Source: CAYVWB01 sp964455395 (GTDB taxonomy: Bacteria; Desulfobacterota; Desulfovibrionia; Desulfovibrionales; Desulfovibrionaceae). Taken from it: a stretch of DNA of 12,634 nt. Location of the stretch: contig CAYVWB010000099.1 of assembly GCA_964455395.1 (NCBI GenBank), positions 1 to 12,634 of the forward strand, in the 5' to 3' direction. The notes under the pieces were generated by a model. That model made no database searches, had not been told where the DNA came from, and saw nothing but the letters and a program-made list of their open reading frames with translations. The stretch's first letter is position 1, and each line of letters begins with the position of its first letter. Below are positions 1 to 6,800 of the stretch, piece after piece. Both the position numbers and the translations under genes were made by a program.

Positions 1-5
1 AAATC

Positions 6-99
6 TGGCGGAGAGGGAGGGATTCGAACCCTCGATAGGGGTATCAGCCCTATACCCGCTTAGCAGGCGAGCTCCTTCGGCCGACTCGGACACCTCTCC
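6..99 (-). tRNA. tRNA-Ser (anticodon GCU)
   Basis: On the minus strand this 94-nt segment folds as a type II tRNA. The 7-bp acceptor stem GGAGAGG/CCTCTCC is followed by discriminator G and an encoded CCA (6-8). The T arm holds the GTTCGAATC loop (about 21-29). The long variable arm, ATAGGG paired with CCCTAT, is typical of serine tRNAs. The anticodon stem CTCGC/GCGGG encloses the loop CTGCTAA, so the anticodon is GCU (complement at 62-64), which reads AGC and AGU codons. It is complete within the window. No integration remnant or att-like repeat is visible next to it. Confidence 0.96.
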
Positions 100-416
100 G
101 CGTGACAGCGTCTGCGGCGCGCTGGAATCAAGTTCCTTAACTCCGTCGCCGCGCGTCGTCAAGCACCTTTTCCACATCCCCCGCCCCCCTTGCCCTCCGC
201 GTCCTGGTTCTTATTTACTCGAAGTGGAGCGCCTCCAGTCCGCATGGGCACGGCGCCGCGTGCATCATTTTCTCCTTCTCGACGGCCCCGCTTTCTGGTA
301 CAGGACAAGCCCCGACGCATACTCGCCCCCGCTTGCACCGGGGGCCAGACGGCCCCGCGCACACAGACGCCGAGCGCCCGGCCCACCCGCCAAGTCAACA
401 CGAAGGATTCTTCATC
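100..416. other. Divergent intergenic region between tRNA-Ser and ahbC
   Basis: This 317-base non-coding stretch separates the minus-strand tRNA from plus-strand ahbC, so promoters for both should lie here. Besides the tRNA promoter candidate, an AT-richer patch at about 208-218 stands out. It allows a weak plus-strand promoter (TTGCCC at 190-195, 16 bases, TATTTA at 212-217), which would give a leader of about 200 nt. A small inverted repeat TGGAG-cgc-CTCCA lies at 225-237, just downstream, and could be an operator or a hairpin. No regulator motif is recognised with confidence, and no real small gene is supported. Confidence 0.4.
134..162 (-). promoter_or_regulatory. Candidate promoter of tRNA-Ser
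   Basis: Reading the minus strand, TTGACG (157-162) is followed after 17 bases by TAAGGA (134-139), about 35 bases before the mature tRNA 5' end. The -35 box is close to consensus, but the -10 box is poor (2 of 6). Position and spacing suit a tRNA promoter. This is inference from motif and location only. Confidence 0.35.
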
Positions 417-1601
417 ATGATAGGCATTTCCAAACTCTATTGCGGCCAAGTCGAGCCCTCGGACGCCCTGCGCTACGGCCGCCACTCCGGCAACCTGCCC
501 TCCCACCTGCTGCAGTTCTCCAAGGACAAGAAGCCCGTCGTCGTCTGGAACATGACGCGTCGGTGCAATCTCAAGTGCGTCCACTGCTACGCCAAGGCTC
601 TGGAGGAGGATGGCCGCGACCAGATCGACACCGCCAAAGCCCGGGAGATCATCGCGGACCTCGCCGAGTACGGCGCCCCGGTCATGCTCTTCTCCGGCGG
701 CGAGCCGCTCGTCCGCAAGGACCTTACCGAGTTGGCGGCGTTCGCCACCTCCAAGGGCATGCGCGCGGTCATCTCCACCAACGGCACGCTCATCACCAAG
801 GAAAAAGCCCGCGAGCTCAAGGAAGTGGGCCTCTCCTACGTGGGCATCTCCCTGGACGGCGGCCCCGATGTCCACGACCACTTCCGCGGCGTGCCCGGCA
901 GCTTCGACAAAGCCATGCAAGGCATCGAAAACTGCCAGAACGAAGGCCTCAAGGTGGGTCTGCGCTTCACCATCAACAAGCGCAACGTCCAGGAAGTGCC
1001 CCTGCTCTTCGACCTCATCGAGGAGCGCGAGATCCCCCGCATCTGCTTCTACCACCTCGTCTACTCCGGCCGCGGCTCCGAGCTCATGAAAGAGGATCTC
1101 GACCACGCCGAGACCCGCGACGTGGTGGATCTCATCATGGACCGAACCCGCGCACTGCACGAGCAAGGCAAGGAGAAGGAAGTGCTCACCGTGGACAACC
1201 ACGCAGACGGCCCCTACGTCTACTTCCGCATGCTGCGCGAGGATCCCGAACGCGCCGCGCAAGTCATGGAGCTCTTGCAGTTCAACGAGGGCAACTCCTC
1301 CGGCCGGGGCATCGGCTGCATCTCCTGGGACGGCTCCGTGCATCCGGACCAGTTCTGGCGCGAAAAAGTCTTCGGCAACGTGTTGGAGCGCCCCTTCTCC
1401 GAGATCTGGGACGACGCCGGGATCGAGCTCCTCGCTCAGCTCAAGGACAAGAAGCGCCACGTGAAAGGCCGCTGCGCCGAATGCCGTTTCCTCACCATCT
1501 GCGGGGGGAACTTCCGCGCCCGCGCCGAGGCCTTTCACGGCGACGTCTGGGCCGAGGACCCCGCCTGCTACCTGACGGACGACGAGATCCGGCCCGAATA
1601 G
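417..1601 (+). CDS. ahbC: 12,18-didecarboxysiroheme deacetylase AhbC (radical SAM)
   Basis: This 394-residue cytoplasmic radical SAM enzyme of the alternative heme pathway removes the two acetate side chains of 12,18-didecarboxysiroheme to give Fe-coproporphyrin III. The SAM-binding [4Fe-4S] motif CxxxCxxC is at C50, C54 and C57, followed by GGEP at 94-97. A C-terminal cysteine set (C301, C353, C356, C362, C384) looks like an auxiliary Fe-S cluster site. The N-terminus (MIGISKLYCG, then ALRYGRHSG) matches AhbC as I know it from Desulfovibrio and distinguishes it from AhbD. I chose ATG 417, with AAGGA at 403-407, over an in-frame upstream start at 333, because the extra 28 residues look like translated leader. 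It heads a likely ahbC-hemB-ahbD operon. NirJ of heme d1 synthesis is a related alternative, but the context favours AhbC. Confidence 0.93.
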   Translation: MIGISKLYCGQVEPSDALRYGRHSGNLPSHLLQFSKDKKPVVVWNMTRRCNLKCVHCYAKALEEDGRDQIDTAKAREIIADLAEYGAPVMLFSGGEPLVRKDLTELAAFATSKGMRAVISTNGTLITKEKARELKEVGLSYVGISLDGGPDVHDHFRGVPGSFDKAMQGIENCQNEGLKVGLRFTINKRNVQEVPLLFDLIEEREIPRICFYHLVYSGRGSELMKEDLDHAETRDVVDLIMDRTRALHEQGKEKEVLTVDNHADGPYVYFRMLREDPERAAQVMELLQFNEGNSSGRGIGCISWDGSVHPDQFWREKVFGNVLERPFSEIWDDAGIELLAQLKDKKRHVKGRCAECRFLTICGGNFRARAEAFHGDVWAEDPACYLTDDEIRPE

Positions 1602-1646
1602 GCCCCGGCTACCACCCGAGACAGCGCCGCCACCACAGGAGAGACC

Positions 1647-2630
1647 ATGGACGCCTTCCATAGAGGACGACGGCTCCGCGCCACCGCGACCCTGCGGGGG
1701 CTGGTTCGCGAGACCGAGCTGACCGCCCGCGACCTCGTCATGCCCTACTTCGTGGTGGAGCACGACGACCCGGCCTTCGAAAAGCCCATCACCGCCATGC
1801 CGGGACAGTCCCAGCTGGGGCTTCAGACGCTGGGGGATCGCGTGGCCGAGGCTGTCCGCCACGGCTTGCAAAGCGTCATCCTCTTCGGCATTCCCAAGGT
1901 GAAGGACGAAGCCGGCTCTCAAGCCTATGCCGAGGACGGAATCGTACAGCAAGCCGTGCGGCGGTTGAAGACTGCGCACCCAGAGCTTGTTGTCATCACG
2001 GACGTGTGTCTGTGCGAGTACACGTCCCACGGACACTGCGGCCTCATCGAGGGCCATACGGTGCAGAACGACCCCACGCTGGCGCTGCTGGCGCGCGCAG
2101 CGCTTTCCCACGCGCGCGCCGGCGCGGACGTGGTCGCTCCCTCGGACATGATGGACGGCCGCGTGGCGGCCATCCGCGCAGCTTTGGATGACCACGGCTT
2201 CGAAGCCACGCCCATCATGTCCTACGCAGTGAAGTACGCTTCCGCATTTTACGGTCCGTTCCGGGAGGCTGCGGAGTCCGCCCCGGCCTTCGGCGACCGC
2301 CGCGCCTACCAGATGGATCCCGCCAACGCTCGCGAAGGTCTGCGGGAAGCCCAGGCCGACCTGGATGAAGGCGCGGACGTGCTCATGGTGAAGCCGGCCA
2401 TGCCCTACCTGGACGTGCTGCGCAGCCTGCGCGACCGGTTGCCCTGCCCCCTGGCGGCGTACCAAGTGAGTGGGGAGTACAGCATGCTCATGGCCGCCGG
2501 CCAGCTCGGCTGGACCGACGCCACGGCCACGGCGCTGGAGTCACTCACGGCCATCAAACGCGCCGGAGCGGATATCATCCTGACCTACTTCGCCGAGGAT
2601 CTGCTGAAGCGGGGCCTTGTCCGGCCGTAA
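1647..2630 (+). CDS. hemB: Porphobilinogen synthase (delta-aminolevulinic acid dehydratase)
   Basis: The 327-residue HemB condenses two 5-aminolevulinate molecules into porphobilinogen, the first common step to siroheme and heme, in the cytoplasm. The length is normal for the family. The two Schiff-base lysines are K196 (in MSYAVKYASAFYG) and K249 (in LMVKPAMPYLD). The three-cysteine metal site (C121, C123, C131 in DVCLCEYTSHGHCG) indicates a zinc-type enzyme. The substrate-binding segment YQVSGEYSM lies at 272-280. ATG 1647 follows CAGGAGAG at 1636-1643. The gene starts 45 bases after ahbC and is probably co-transcribed with it, so precursor supply is tied to the Ahb branch. Confidence 0.97.
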   Translation: MDAFHRGRRLRATATLRGLVRETELTARDLVMPYFVVEHDDPAFEKPITAMPGQSQLGLQTLGDRVAEAVRHGLQSVILFGIPKVKDEAGSQAYAEDGIVQQAVRRLKTAHPELVVITDVCLCEYTSHGHCGLIEGHTVQNDPTLALLARAALSHARAGADVVAPSDMMDGRVAAIRAALDDHGFEATPIMSYAVKYASAFYGPFREAAESAPAFGDRRAYQMDPANAREGLREAQADLDEGADVLMVKPAMPYLDVLRSLRDRLPCPLAAYQVSGEYSMLMAAGQLGWTDATATALESLTAIKRAGADIILTYFAEDLLKRGLVRP

Positions 2631-2725
2631 CGGCTTCGGACACGCTCCCCGACGTCTCCCGCATCCCCCAACCCAAGACGCCACTCCACGCGGACCATCC
2701 ACGCGTGCGGCATGGACCACGCATC

Positions 2726-3877
2726 ATGGTTAAGCACCCCGGACACCCCCACGCCGCCAAAGGCGGCCTCACCGGCGGCCATCCGCATGGCCGTCCTCCC
2801 CAGGCCCTCGATGAAGAGGGGACGCCCCCCTGTCGGCTCATCGCCTGGGAAGTGACCCGCGCCTGCAACCTCGCCTGCCGTCACTGCCGCGCCGAAGCGT
2901 GCATGGAGCCCTACCCCGGCGAACTGGACACGGCCGAGTGCAAGGCGCTCATCGACACCTTTCCCGACGTGGGCGACCCAATCGTCATCTTCACCGGCGG
3001 CGAGCCCCTTTTGCGGCCGGACATCTACGAGCTGGTGCGGTACGCGTCGGACAAGGGACTGCGCTGCGTCATGGCGCCCAACGGCACGCTGGTCACCGCG
3101 GAGAACGCCATCAAGCTGAAGGACGCCGGCATCCAGCGCTGCTCCATCTCCATCGACGGTCCCGACGCCGCCAGCCACGACCCCTTCCGCGGCGGCGCTG
3201 GCGCATTCGACGCGGCCTTGCGCGGCATCGAACACCTCAAAAACGCGGGCATGGAGTTCCAGATCAACACCACGGTCACCCGGAACAACATGCACAACTT
3301 CAAGGAGATTTTCGACCTCGCGCAGCGCCTGGGCGCCGCGGCGTGGCACATCTTCCTGCTCGTGCCCACCGGCCGCGCCAAAGACATGCAAGAGGAAGTC
3401 ATTTCCGCAGAGGAATATGAACAAGTGCTCAACTGGTTCTACGACTTCCGCAAGACCACCTCCATGCACCTGAAGGCCACGTGCGCCCCGCACTATTACC
3501 GCATCATGCGGCAGCGCGCCTCGGAAGAAGGCCTTCCCGTTGACCGCGAACACTTCGGCATGGACGCCATGACCCGCGGCTGTCTGGGCGGCACGGGCTT
3601 CTGCTTCATCTCCCACAGAGGGATCGTGCAACCCTGCGGCTACCTGGAGCTGGACTGCGGCGACGTGCGCGCCACGCCCTTCCCGGAAATCTGGAAGCAT
3701 TCCAGACAATTTCTCCAATTCAGGACGCAATCGGAGTACGGCGGCAAGTGCGGTCCTTGCGAGTTCCACCGCGTCTGCGGCGGGTGCCGCGCCCGCGCGC
3801 AGACCATGCGCGGCGACTACATGGCCGCGGAGCCCCTGTGTTCCTACACGCCGCGACGTCTCGCCAGTCCGGAGTAA
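2726..3877 (+). CDS. ahbD: Fe-coproporphyrin III decarboxylase / heme b synthase AhbD (radical SAM)
   Basis: The 383-residue radical SAM enzyme catalyses the last step of the alternative pathway: oxidative decarboxylation of two propionates of Fe-coproporphyrin III to vinyls, giving heme b. The core motif CxxxCxxC is at C47, C51 and C54 (TRACNLACRHC), GGEP at 91-94. A cysteine-rich SPASM-like tail (C286, C293, C304, C311, C342, C345, C351, C354, C372) supports an auxiliary cluster. The segment RLIAWEVTRACNLACRHCRA and the tail resemble AhbD rather than AhbC. Before the core is a roughly 35-residue Gly/Pro/His-rich extension (H4, H7, H9, H19, H21). ATG 2726 is preferred. GTG 2705 is an in-frame alternative, and neither has a strong ribosome binding site. 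The gene lies 95 bases after hemB and probably belongs to the same operon. Confidence 0.92.
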   Translation: MVKHPGHPHAAKGGLTGGHPHGRPPQALDEEGTPPCRLIAWEVTRACNLACRHCRAEACMEPYPGELDTAECKALIDTFPDVGDPIVIFTGGEPLLRPDIYELVRYASDKGLRCVMAPNGTLVTAENAIKLKDAGIQRCSISIDGPDAASHDPFRGGAGAFDAALRGIEHLKNAGMEFQINTTVTRNNMHNFKEIFDLAQRLGAAAWHIFLLVPTGRAKDMQEEVISAEEYEQVLNWFYDFRKTTSMHLKATCAPHYYRIMRQRASEEGLPVDREHFGMDAMTRGCLGGTGFCFISHRGIVQPCGYLELDCGDVRATPFPEIWKHSRQFLQFRTQSEYGGKCGPCEFHRVCGGCRARAQTMRGDYMAAEPLCSYTPRRLASPE

Positions 3878-4002
3878 GCCGGGTCGTCCAACGTCCCGCG
3901 TGCCGCAGTCGAGCGACGCCATACGCAGCGATGTGCGTTCATCACGAAAGCGCGACGGCGGGCGGTGTTTACAAGTCCCCCCTCGTGATGTAGGGAATTC
4001 CC

Positions 4003-4479
4003 ATGCCGCAGAGTGATTCCAGTCTAGGGTCCATGCACGAAATGGACAAGAAGCTGCTGGACCGCATCCAGTCCGACTTCCCGTTGACATCACGGCCTTA
4101 CGCCACGCTGGGTGACGAACTCGGCATGACGGAAGCCGAGACCCTGGCCCGGGTGCGCGCCCTCAAGGGCAAGGGCGTCATCCGGCGCGTCGGCGCCAAT
4201 TTCCAATCCCGCAAGCTGGGGTTCCGCTCCACCCTCTGTGCAGCCCACGTCCCGCCGGAGTCGCTGGACGACTTCATCGCCGAGGTGAACCGCCACCCCG
4301 GCGTGACGCACAACTACCTGCGCGAACATTACTACAACGTCTGGTTCACCTACATCGGTCCCAGCTGGGAAGCCGTCTGTGCGGACCTGGCCGCCATGGA
4401 GCGTGAAACCGGCGTGACGATCCTGAACCTGCCGGCCACCCGCATGTACAAGATCAAGGTGGAGTTCCGGATGGACTGA
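4003..4479 (+). CDS. ahbA: Siroheme decarboxylase subunit, AsnC/Lrp-like (probably AhbA; AhbB not excluded)
   Basis: This 158-residue protein has an N-terminal winged-helix of AsnC/Lrp type (about 15-62, DKKLLDRIQ to GVIRRVGANF) and a C-terminal alpha/beta domain (75-157). It carries the segment GVTHNYLREHYYNVWFT (100-116), characteristic of siroheme decarboxylase/NirDLGH-type proteins rather than of true regulators. AhbA and AhbB together remove two acetate carboxyls of siroheme to give 12,18-didecarboxysiroheme, the substrate of AhbC. The THNYLR/YNVWFT form looks more AhbA-like to me, but I cannot settle the subunit without alignment. No second subunit is in this window. ATG 4003 has AGGGA at 3992-3996. 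ATG 4033 (AGGG at 4026-4029) is a plausible shorter start. The gene lies 125 bases after ahbD, so it may have its own promoter. Confidence 0.82.
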   Translation: MPQSDSSLGSMHEMDKKLLDRIQSDFPLTSRPYATLGDELGMTEAETLARVRALKGKGVIRRVGANFQSRKLGFRSTLCAAHVPPESLDDFIAEVNRHPGVTHNYLREHYYNVWFTYIGPSWEAVCADLAAMERETGVTILNLPATRMYKIKVEFRMD

Positions 4480-4633
4480 CTCGAGTGTTCGCGCTCGGCG
4501 CGCCATAGCCCGGCATGTGACATCTTCGAGTGATATTTCCGGCGCCATCTTTCCCCCACGGCGCGGAACATGCTACGCTTCAGGAAAAAACGCCTTGCCT
4601 CCCCGCCGACCTCATTTTGGACCAGAGTTCGCC

Positions 4634-5080
4634 ATGAACCACACCAACAACGCCGTTCGCGCTTCCTCCCAGGCGCCGCAGTGTCTCCTGCGACCCGTTG
4701 ATGATGGCGTTCGCGGCCGGGTGCTGGTAGCCGAAGACGACCTCATCAACCTGATGGCGTTGACGAAAATGCTGGAGCGCATGGGCTTCGAAGTACACGG
4801 CGTCACCGATGGGGAAGCCGCTCTCGAGGCCGTCCAGGAGGCTTGCTACGACGCTCTCCTCCTCGACATCCGCATGCCCCGCCTCAGTGGCCTGGATGTG
4901 GCGCAACGCATACGCGCCATGGGATTGGGCAAGGACGAGCTCCCCATCATCGCCATCACGGCGTACGCTCTCCGCGGCGACCGCGAGCGCTTCCTCGCCG
5001 AGGGCATGAACGCCTATCTCGCCAAGCCTTTCATCGCCGCCGACCTGGCGAACACGCTCGCTCGGTTCTTCCCCGCCTGA
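4634..5080 (+). CDS. Stand-alone receiver-domain (CheY-like) response regulator
   Basis: The 148-residue protein consists of a poorly conserved N-terminus of about 27 residues and one receiver domain (about 28-147). All phosphotransfer residues are present: the acidic pair D35/D36 (LVAEDD), phosphoacceptor D78 (ALLLDIRMP), T109 (IIAITA) and K131 (AKPF). There is no DNA-binding or enzymatic output domain. The sequence style (ITAYALRGDRERFLAEGMNAYLAKPF) is like receivers at the C-terminus of hybrid histidine kinases, so it probably acts in a phosphorelay or by protein contact. No partner kinase is nearby. I chose ATG 4634 over GTG 4517 because the upstream extension is not receiver sequence and overlaps a likely non-coding leader. 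Its link to the heme genes is unknown. Confidence 0.85.
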   Translation: MNHTNNAVRASSQAPQCLLRPVDDGVRGRVLVAEDDLINLMALTKMLERMGFEVHGVTDGEAALEAVQEACYDALLLDIRMPRLSGLDVAQRIRAMGLGKDELPIIAITAYALRGDRERFLAEGMNAYLAKPFIAADLANTLARFFPA

Positions 5081-5157
5081 ACCATCACGGCGGCTCTGCG
5101 GAAGGGCGCTTCCTTCCCCCCCTCCTTACTGTGCGCCTTCCGCCACGCTTCCTGGTG

Positions 5158-5166
5158 TGGCATACT
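5158..5166 (+). promoter_or_regulatory. Weak candidate extended -10 promoter for the SDR gene
   Basis: TGG (5158-5160) directly precedes CATACT (5161-5166), resembling an extended -10 box, about 35 bases before the start codon. No convincing -35 box is seen at the usual spacing. It is included because the 120-base gap after the receiver gene and the strong ribosome binding site suggest a separate transcript. Confidence 0.25.
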
Positions 5167-5200
5167 GCAGGCGTTCCACACTCTCACCAAGGAGGATGCG

Positions 5201-5935
5201 ATGTCCTTGCAGAACCAACGCGTCTATGTCGTGGGCGGCGGCTCCGGCATCGGCTACGCCGTGGCGAAAGCCGCCGCCGAGGCGGGCGCTCGCGTCGTCA
5301 TCGGCGGCCGGACCCGCGAGAAACTGGAGAGCGCTGCACAGACGCTCGCCAAGGCGGTGCAGGTCGCCACCGCCGTGGAGATCGTCCCCATCGACGTCTC
5401 CCGGGACGACAGCGCCAAATCGGCCTTCGAGACCGCCGGAGCCCTGGACCACATCTTCATCACCGCAGCGACAGGCGGCTTCGGCCAGGTCCGCGCCATG
5501 GACATCGCCGACGCCAAGGCCGCCTTCGAAACGAAATTCTGGGGCGCATGGCGCGTGGCGCAGTGGGCTTGCGTGCGCGAACGTGGTTCCATCACCTTCA
5601 CCAGCGGCATGTGGTCCACCCGGCCCAACCCGGGGGCCAGCCACTTCGCCGCCATCAACGCCGGCCTGGAAGGCCTGACGCGCGCGCTGGCCGTGGAGCT
5701 GGCGCCCACCCGCGTGAACTGCCTTTGTCCCGGGGTGACGGCCACGGACGTCTTCGAGTCCATGGGCATGACCACCGAAGCGAAGGAGGCGATGTTCCGG
5801 CAGCTTGGGGAGAAATCACCCATCGGCCGGGTGCTCGAGCCGGAGGATGTGGCCCGTACAGTGCTCTACGCCATGACCAACCCGGGCGTCTCCGGCGCAG
5901 TGCTCCATGTGGACGGCGGTTCGCGCCTGGTGTGA
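5201..5935 (+). CDS. Short-chain dehydrogenase/reductase family protein with altered catalytic motif
   Basis: The 244-residue classical-SDR-sized Rossmann protein starts at ATG 5201 after a strong AAGGAGG (5189-5195). The N-terminal dinucleotide-binding glycine motif is GGGSGIG (12-18). R37 in IGGRTREKL would suit NADP(H), by inference. The end shows typical SDR features: an RVNCLCPG segment (171-178) and a GAVLHVDGG tail (232-240). The catalytic serine position is kept (S135), but the YxxxK motif aligns with F149 and N153 (FAAIN), and the NAG region reads TAA (88-90). It may therefore lack normal oxidoreductase activity, or use other residues. Substrate and pathway are not recognisable. It converges on the terminator shared with the qmo operon. 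Confidence 0.88.
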   Translation: MSLQNQRVYVVGGGSGIGYAVAKAAAEAGARVVIGGRTREKLESAAQTLAKAVQVATAVEIVPIDVSRDDSAKSAFETAGALDHIFITAATGGFGQVRAMDIADAKAAFETKFWGAWRVAQWACVRERGSITFTSGMWSTRPNPGASHFAAINAGLEGLTRALAVELAPTRVNCLCPGVTATDVFESMGMTTEAKEAMFRQLGEKSPIGRVLEPEDVARTVLYAMTNPGVSGAVLHVDGGSRLV

Positions 5936-5962
5936 CGCGCACCGCAACGACTTGATCACAAG

Positions 5963-5995
5963 AAAAACGCCCCGGCCGTTCGGTCGGGGCGTTTC
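5963..5995. terminator. Bidirectional intrinsic terminator between SDR and qmo operons
   Basis: A 13-bp stem (5965-5977 with 5982-5994, one G-U pair) closes the GTTC tetraloop 5978-5981. Read on the minus strand, the stem's own 3' arm runs into a T-rich tract (TTTTTCTT), so it is a strong terminator for the operon ending at 6016. On the plus strand the stem ends in GTTTC, a weaker tract, but it could also end the SDR transcript. Confidence 0.9.
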
Positions 5996-6015
5996 AGCTG
6001 AGAGGGGGGCGGGGT

Positions 6016-6756
6016 CTAGAAACCGAAGCCGTCGTTGTCGGAACCGGAGGCGCCGAAGCCGAAGTCGTCCGGCACGCCGCCGGATTCTTCTTCGGGCTCG
6101 ACAGCGGCGTTGGCTTCGCCGGCTCCCGCAGCAGCGGCGCCGGCGGCGGCGCCCACGGGTACGGCGGCCACGGCGTCTTTGAGGGCTTTGGTCACGATAT
6201 CCTTGATGGTGGTGTTGAGCTCGTCCTCAGCCACGGGGAGCTTGCCGGAGAACTCGCTGACCTGGGACTGGAGCTCGGCCTTTTCTGCTTCCAGGCTCTC
6301 GACTTTGCCCTCGAGCTGTTCGACCTTGCTCTCCAGTCCGGAACAGGTTCCGGGGAAAGGCTCCAGTTCTTCCACCTTGGCTTCCAGCCCCTTGATGGTC
6401 GCGGCTTGCTCGGCGTTGACCCTGGCCTGGTTCTGCATGGTGTCCAGCACCACGCTGACGGGCGTCATCTCGTTCTCCGGGATGGGAGGGATGGAGACGC
6501 TGCCGCCGCCGAGCTGCTTTTCCTGCTTCTCGGCCCATTCCTCGAAGATGTCGCCTTCGTTGATCGTGACGTTCATGAGTTCGGGCTTCTGGTTGAGCAC
6601 CCAGGCGCGGACCAGGGGCTTGACCACTTCCTCTTCCGTGGCGGAGAGCTCGCGCTGGGTCAAAAAGCCCAGCAGGTCACTCACTTCGCCGTCGTCCTTG
6701 CCGGCCACCAGGGCCAGCAGGGTCTGCATCTTGATAACCCTGCGTTCTTCAGACAT
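6016..6756 (-). CDS. Qmo-associated coiled-coil protein (D. vulgaris DVU0851-like, 'QmoD')
   Basis: The 246-residue acidic soluble protein is encoded 44 bases after qmoC with a good ribosome binding site (CGGAGG complement at 6762-6767). The N-terminal part (1-100) is probably helical. About 105-170 is a heptad-like Glu/Leu/Lys coiled coil (KGLEAKVEELE, then LESKVEQLEGKVESLEAEKAEL) broken by a Pro-rich stretch with the only cysteine (C138). Residues 196-219 are Ala/Gly-rich, and the end is acidic with repeated DFGFG/DGFGF units. No signal peptide or membrane segment is seen. A promoter-distal hypothetical gene follows qmoABC in D. vulgaris (DVU0851) and was studied together with it. Its biochemical role is not established as far as I know. 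The last gene before the terminator, it is likely co-transcribed with qmoABC. Confidence 0.85.
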   Translation of the reverse strand: MSEERRVIKMQTLLALVAGKDDGEVSDLLGFLTQRELSATEEEVVKPLVRAWVLNQKPELMNVTINEGDIFEEWAEKQEKQLGGGSVSIPPIPENEMTPVSVVLDTMQNQARVNAEQAATIKGLEAKVEELEPFPGTCSGLESKVEQLEGKVESLEAEKAELQSQVSEFSGKLPVAEDELNTTIKDIVTKALKDAVAAVPVGAAAGAAAAGAGEANAAVEPEEESGGVPDDFGFGASGSDNDGFGF

Positions 6757-6800
6757 GTCGGCCTCCGTTCTTCGTCAAAGAGTTCTTCCCGGTGGATTGG

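Noticed and set aside
159..2465. A 768-codon open frame on the minus strand, opposite ahbC and hemB
   Set aside because: It is the antisense shadow of two well-supported genes, with low-complexity Val/Gly/Ala/His composition and no recognisable domain.
2691..2707. Repeated CCACGCG and palindrome CACGCGTG upstream of ahbD
   Set aside because: It is short and GC-rich, with no matching known operator and no second occurrence in other promoters of the window. It is likely chance.
2585..4093. A 502-codon minus-strand open frame opposite ahbD
   Set aside because: It mirrors the ahbD coding sequence and has the same shadow composition. It has no motif of its own.
4003..4479. Interpretation as an Lrp/AsnC transcription regulator
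   Set aside because: The fold is shared, but the HNYLR/YNVWFT segment and the ahbC-hemB-ahbD context fit siroheme decarboxylase much better.
5096..5120. Small hairpin GGAAG-ggcg-CTTCC followed by a pyrimidine run after the receiver gene
   Set aside because: The stem is only 5 bp and the following run is mostly C rather than T, so it is not a convincing terminator.
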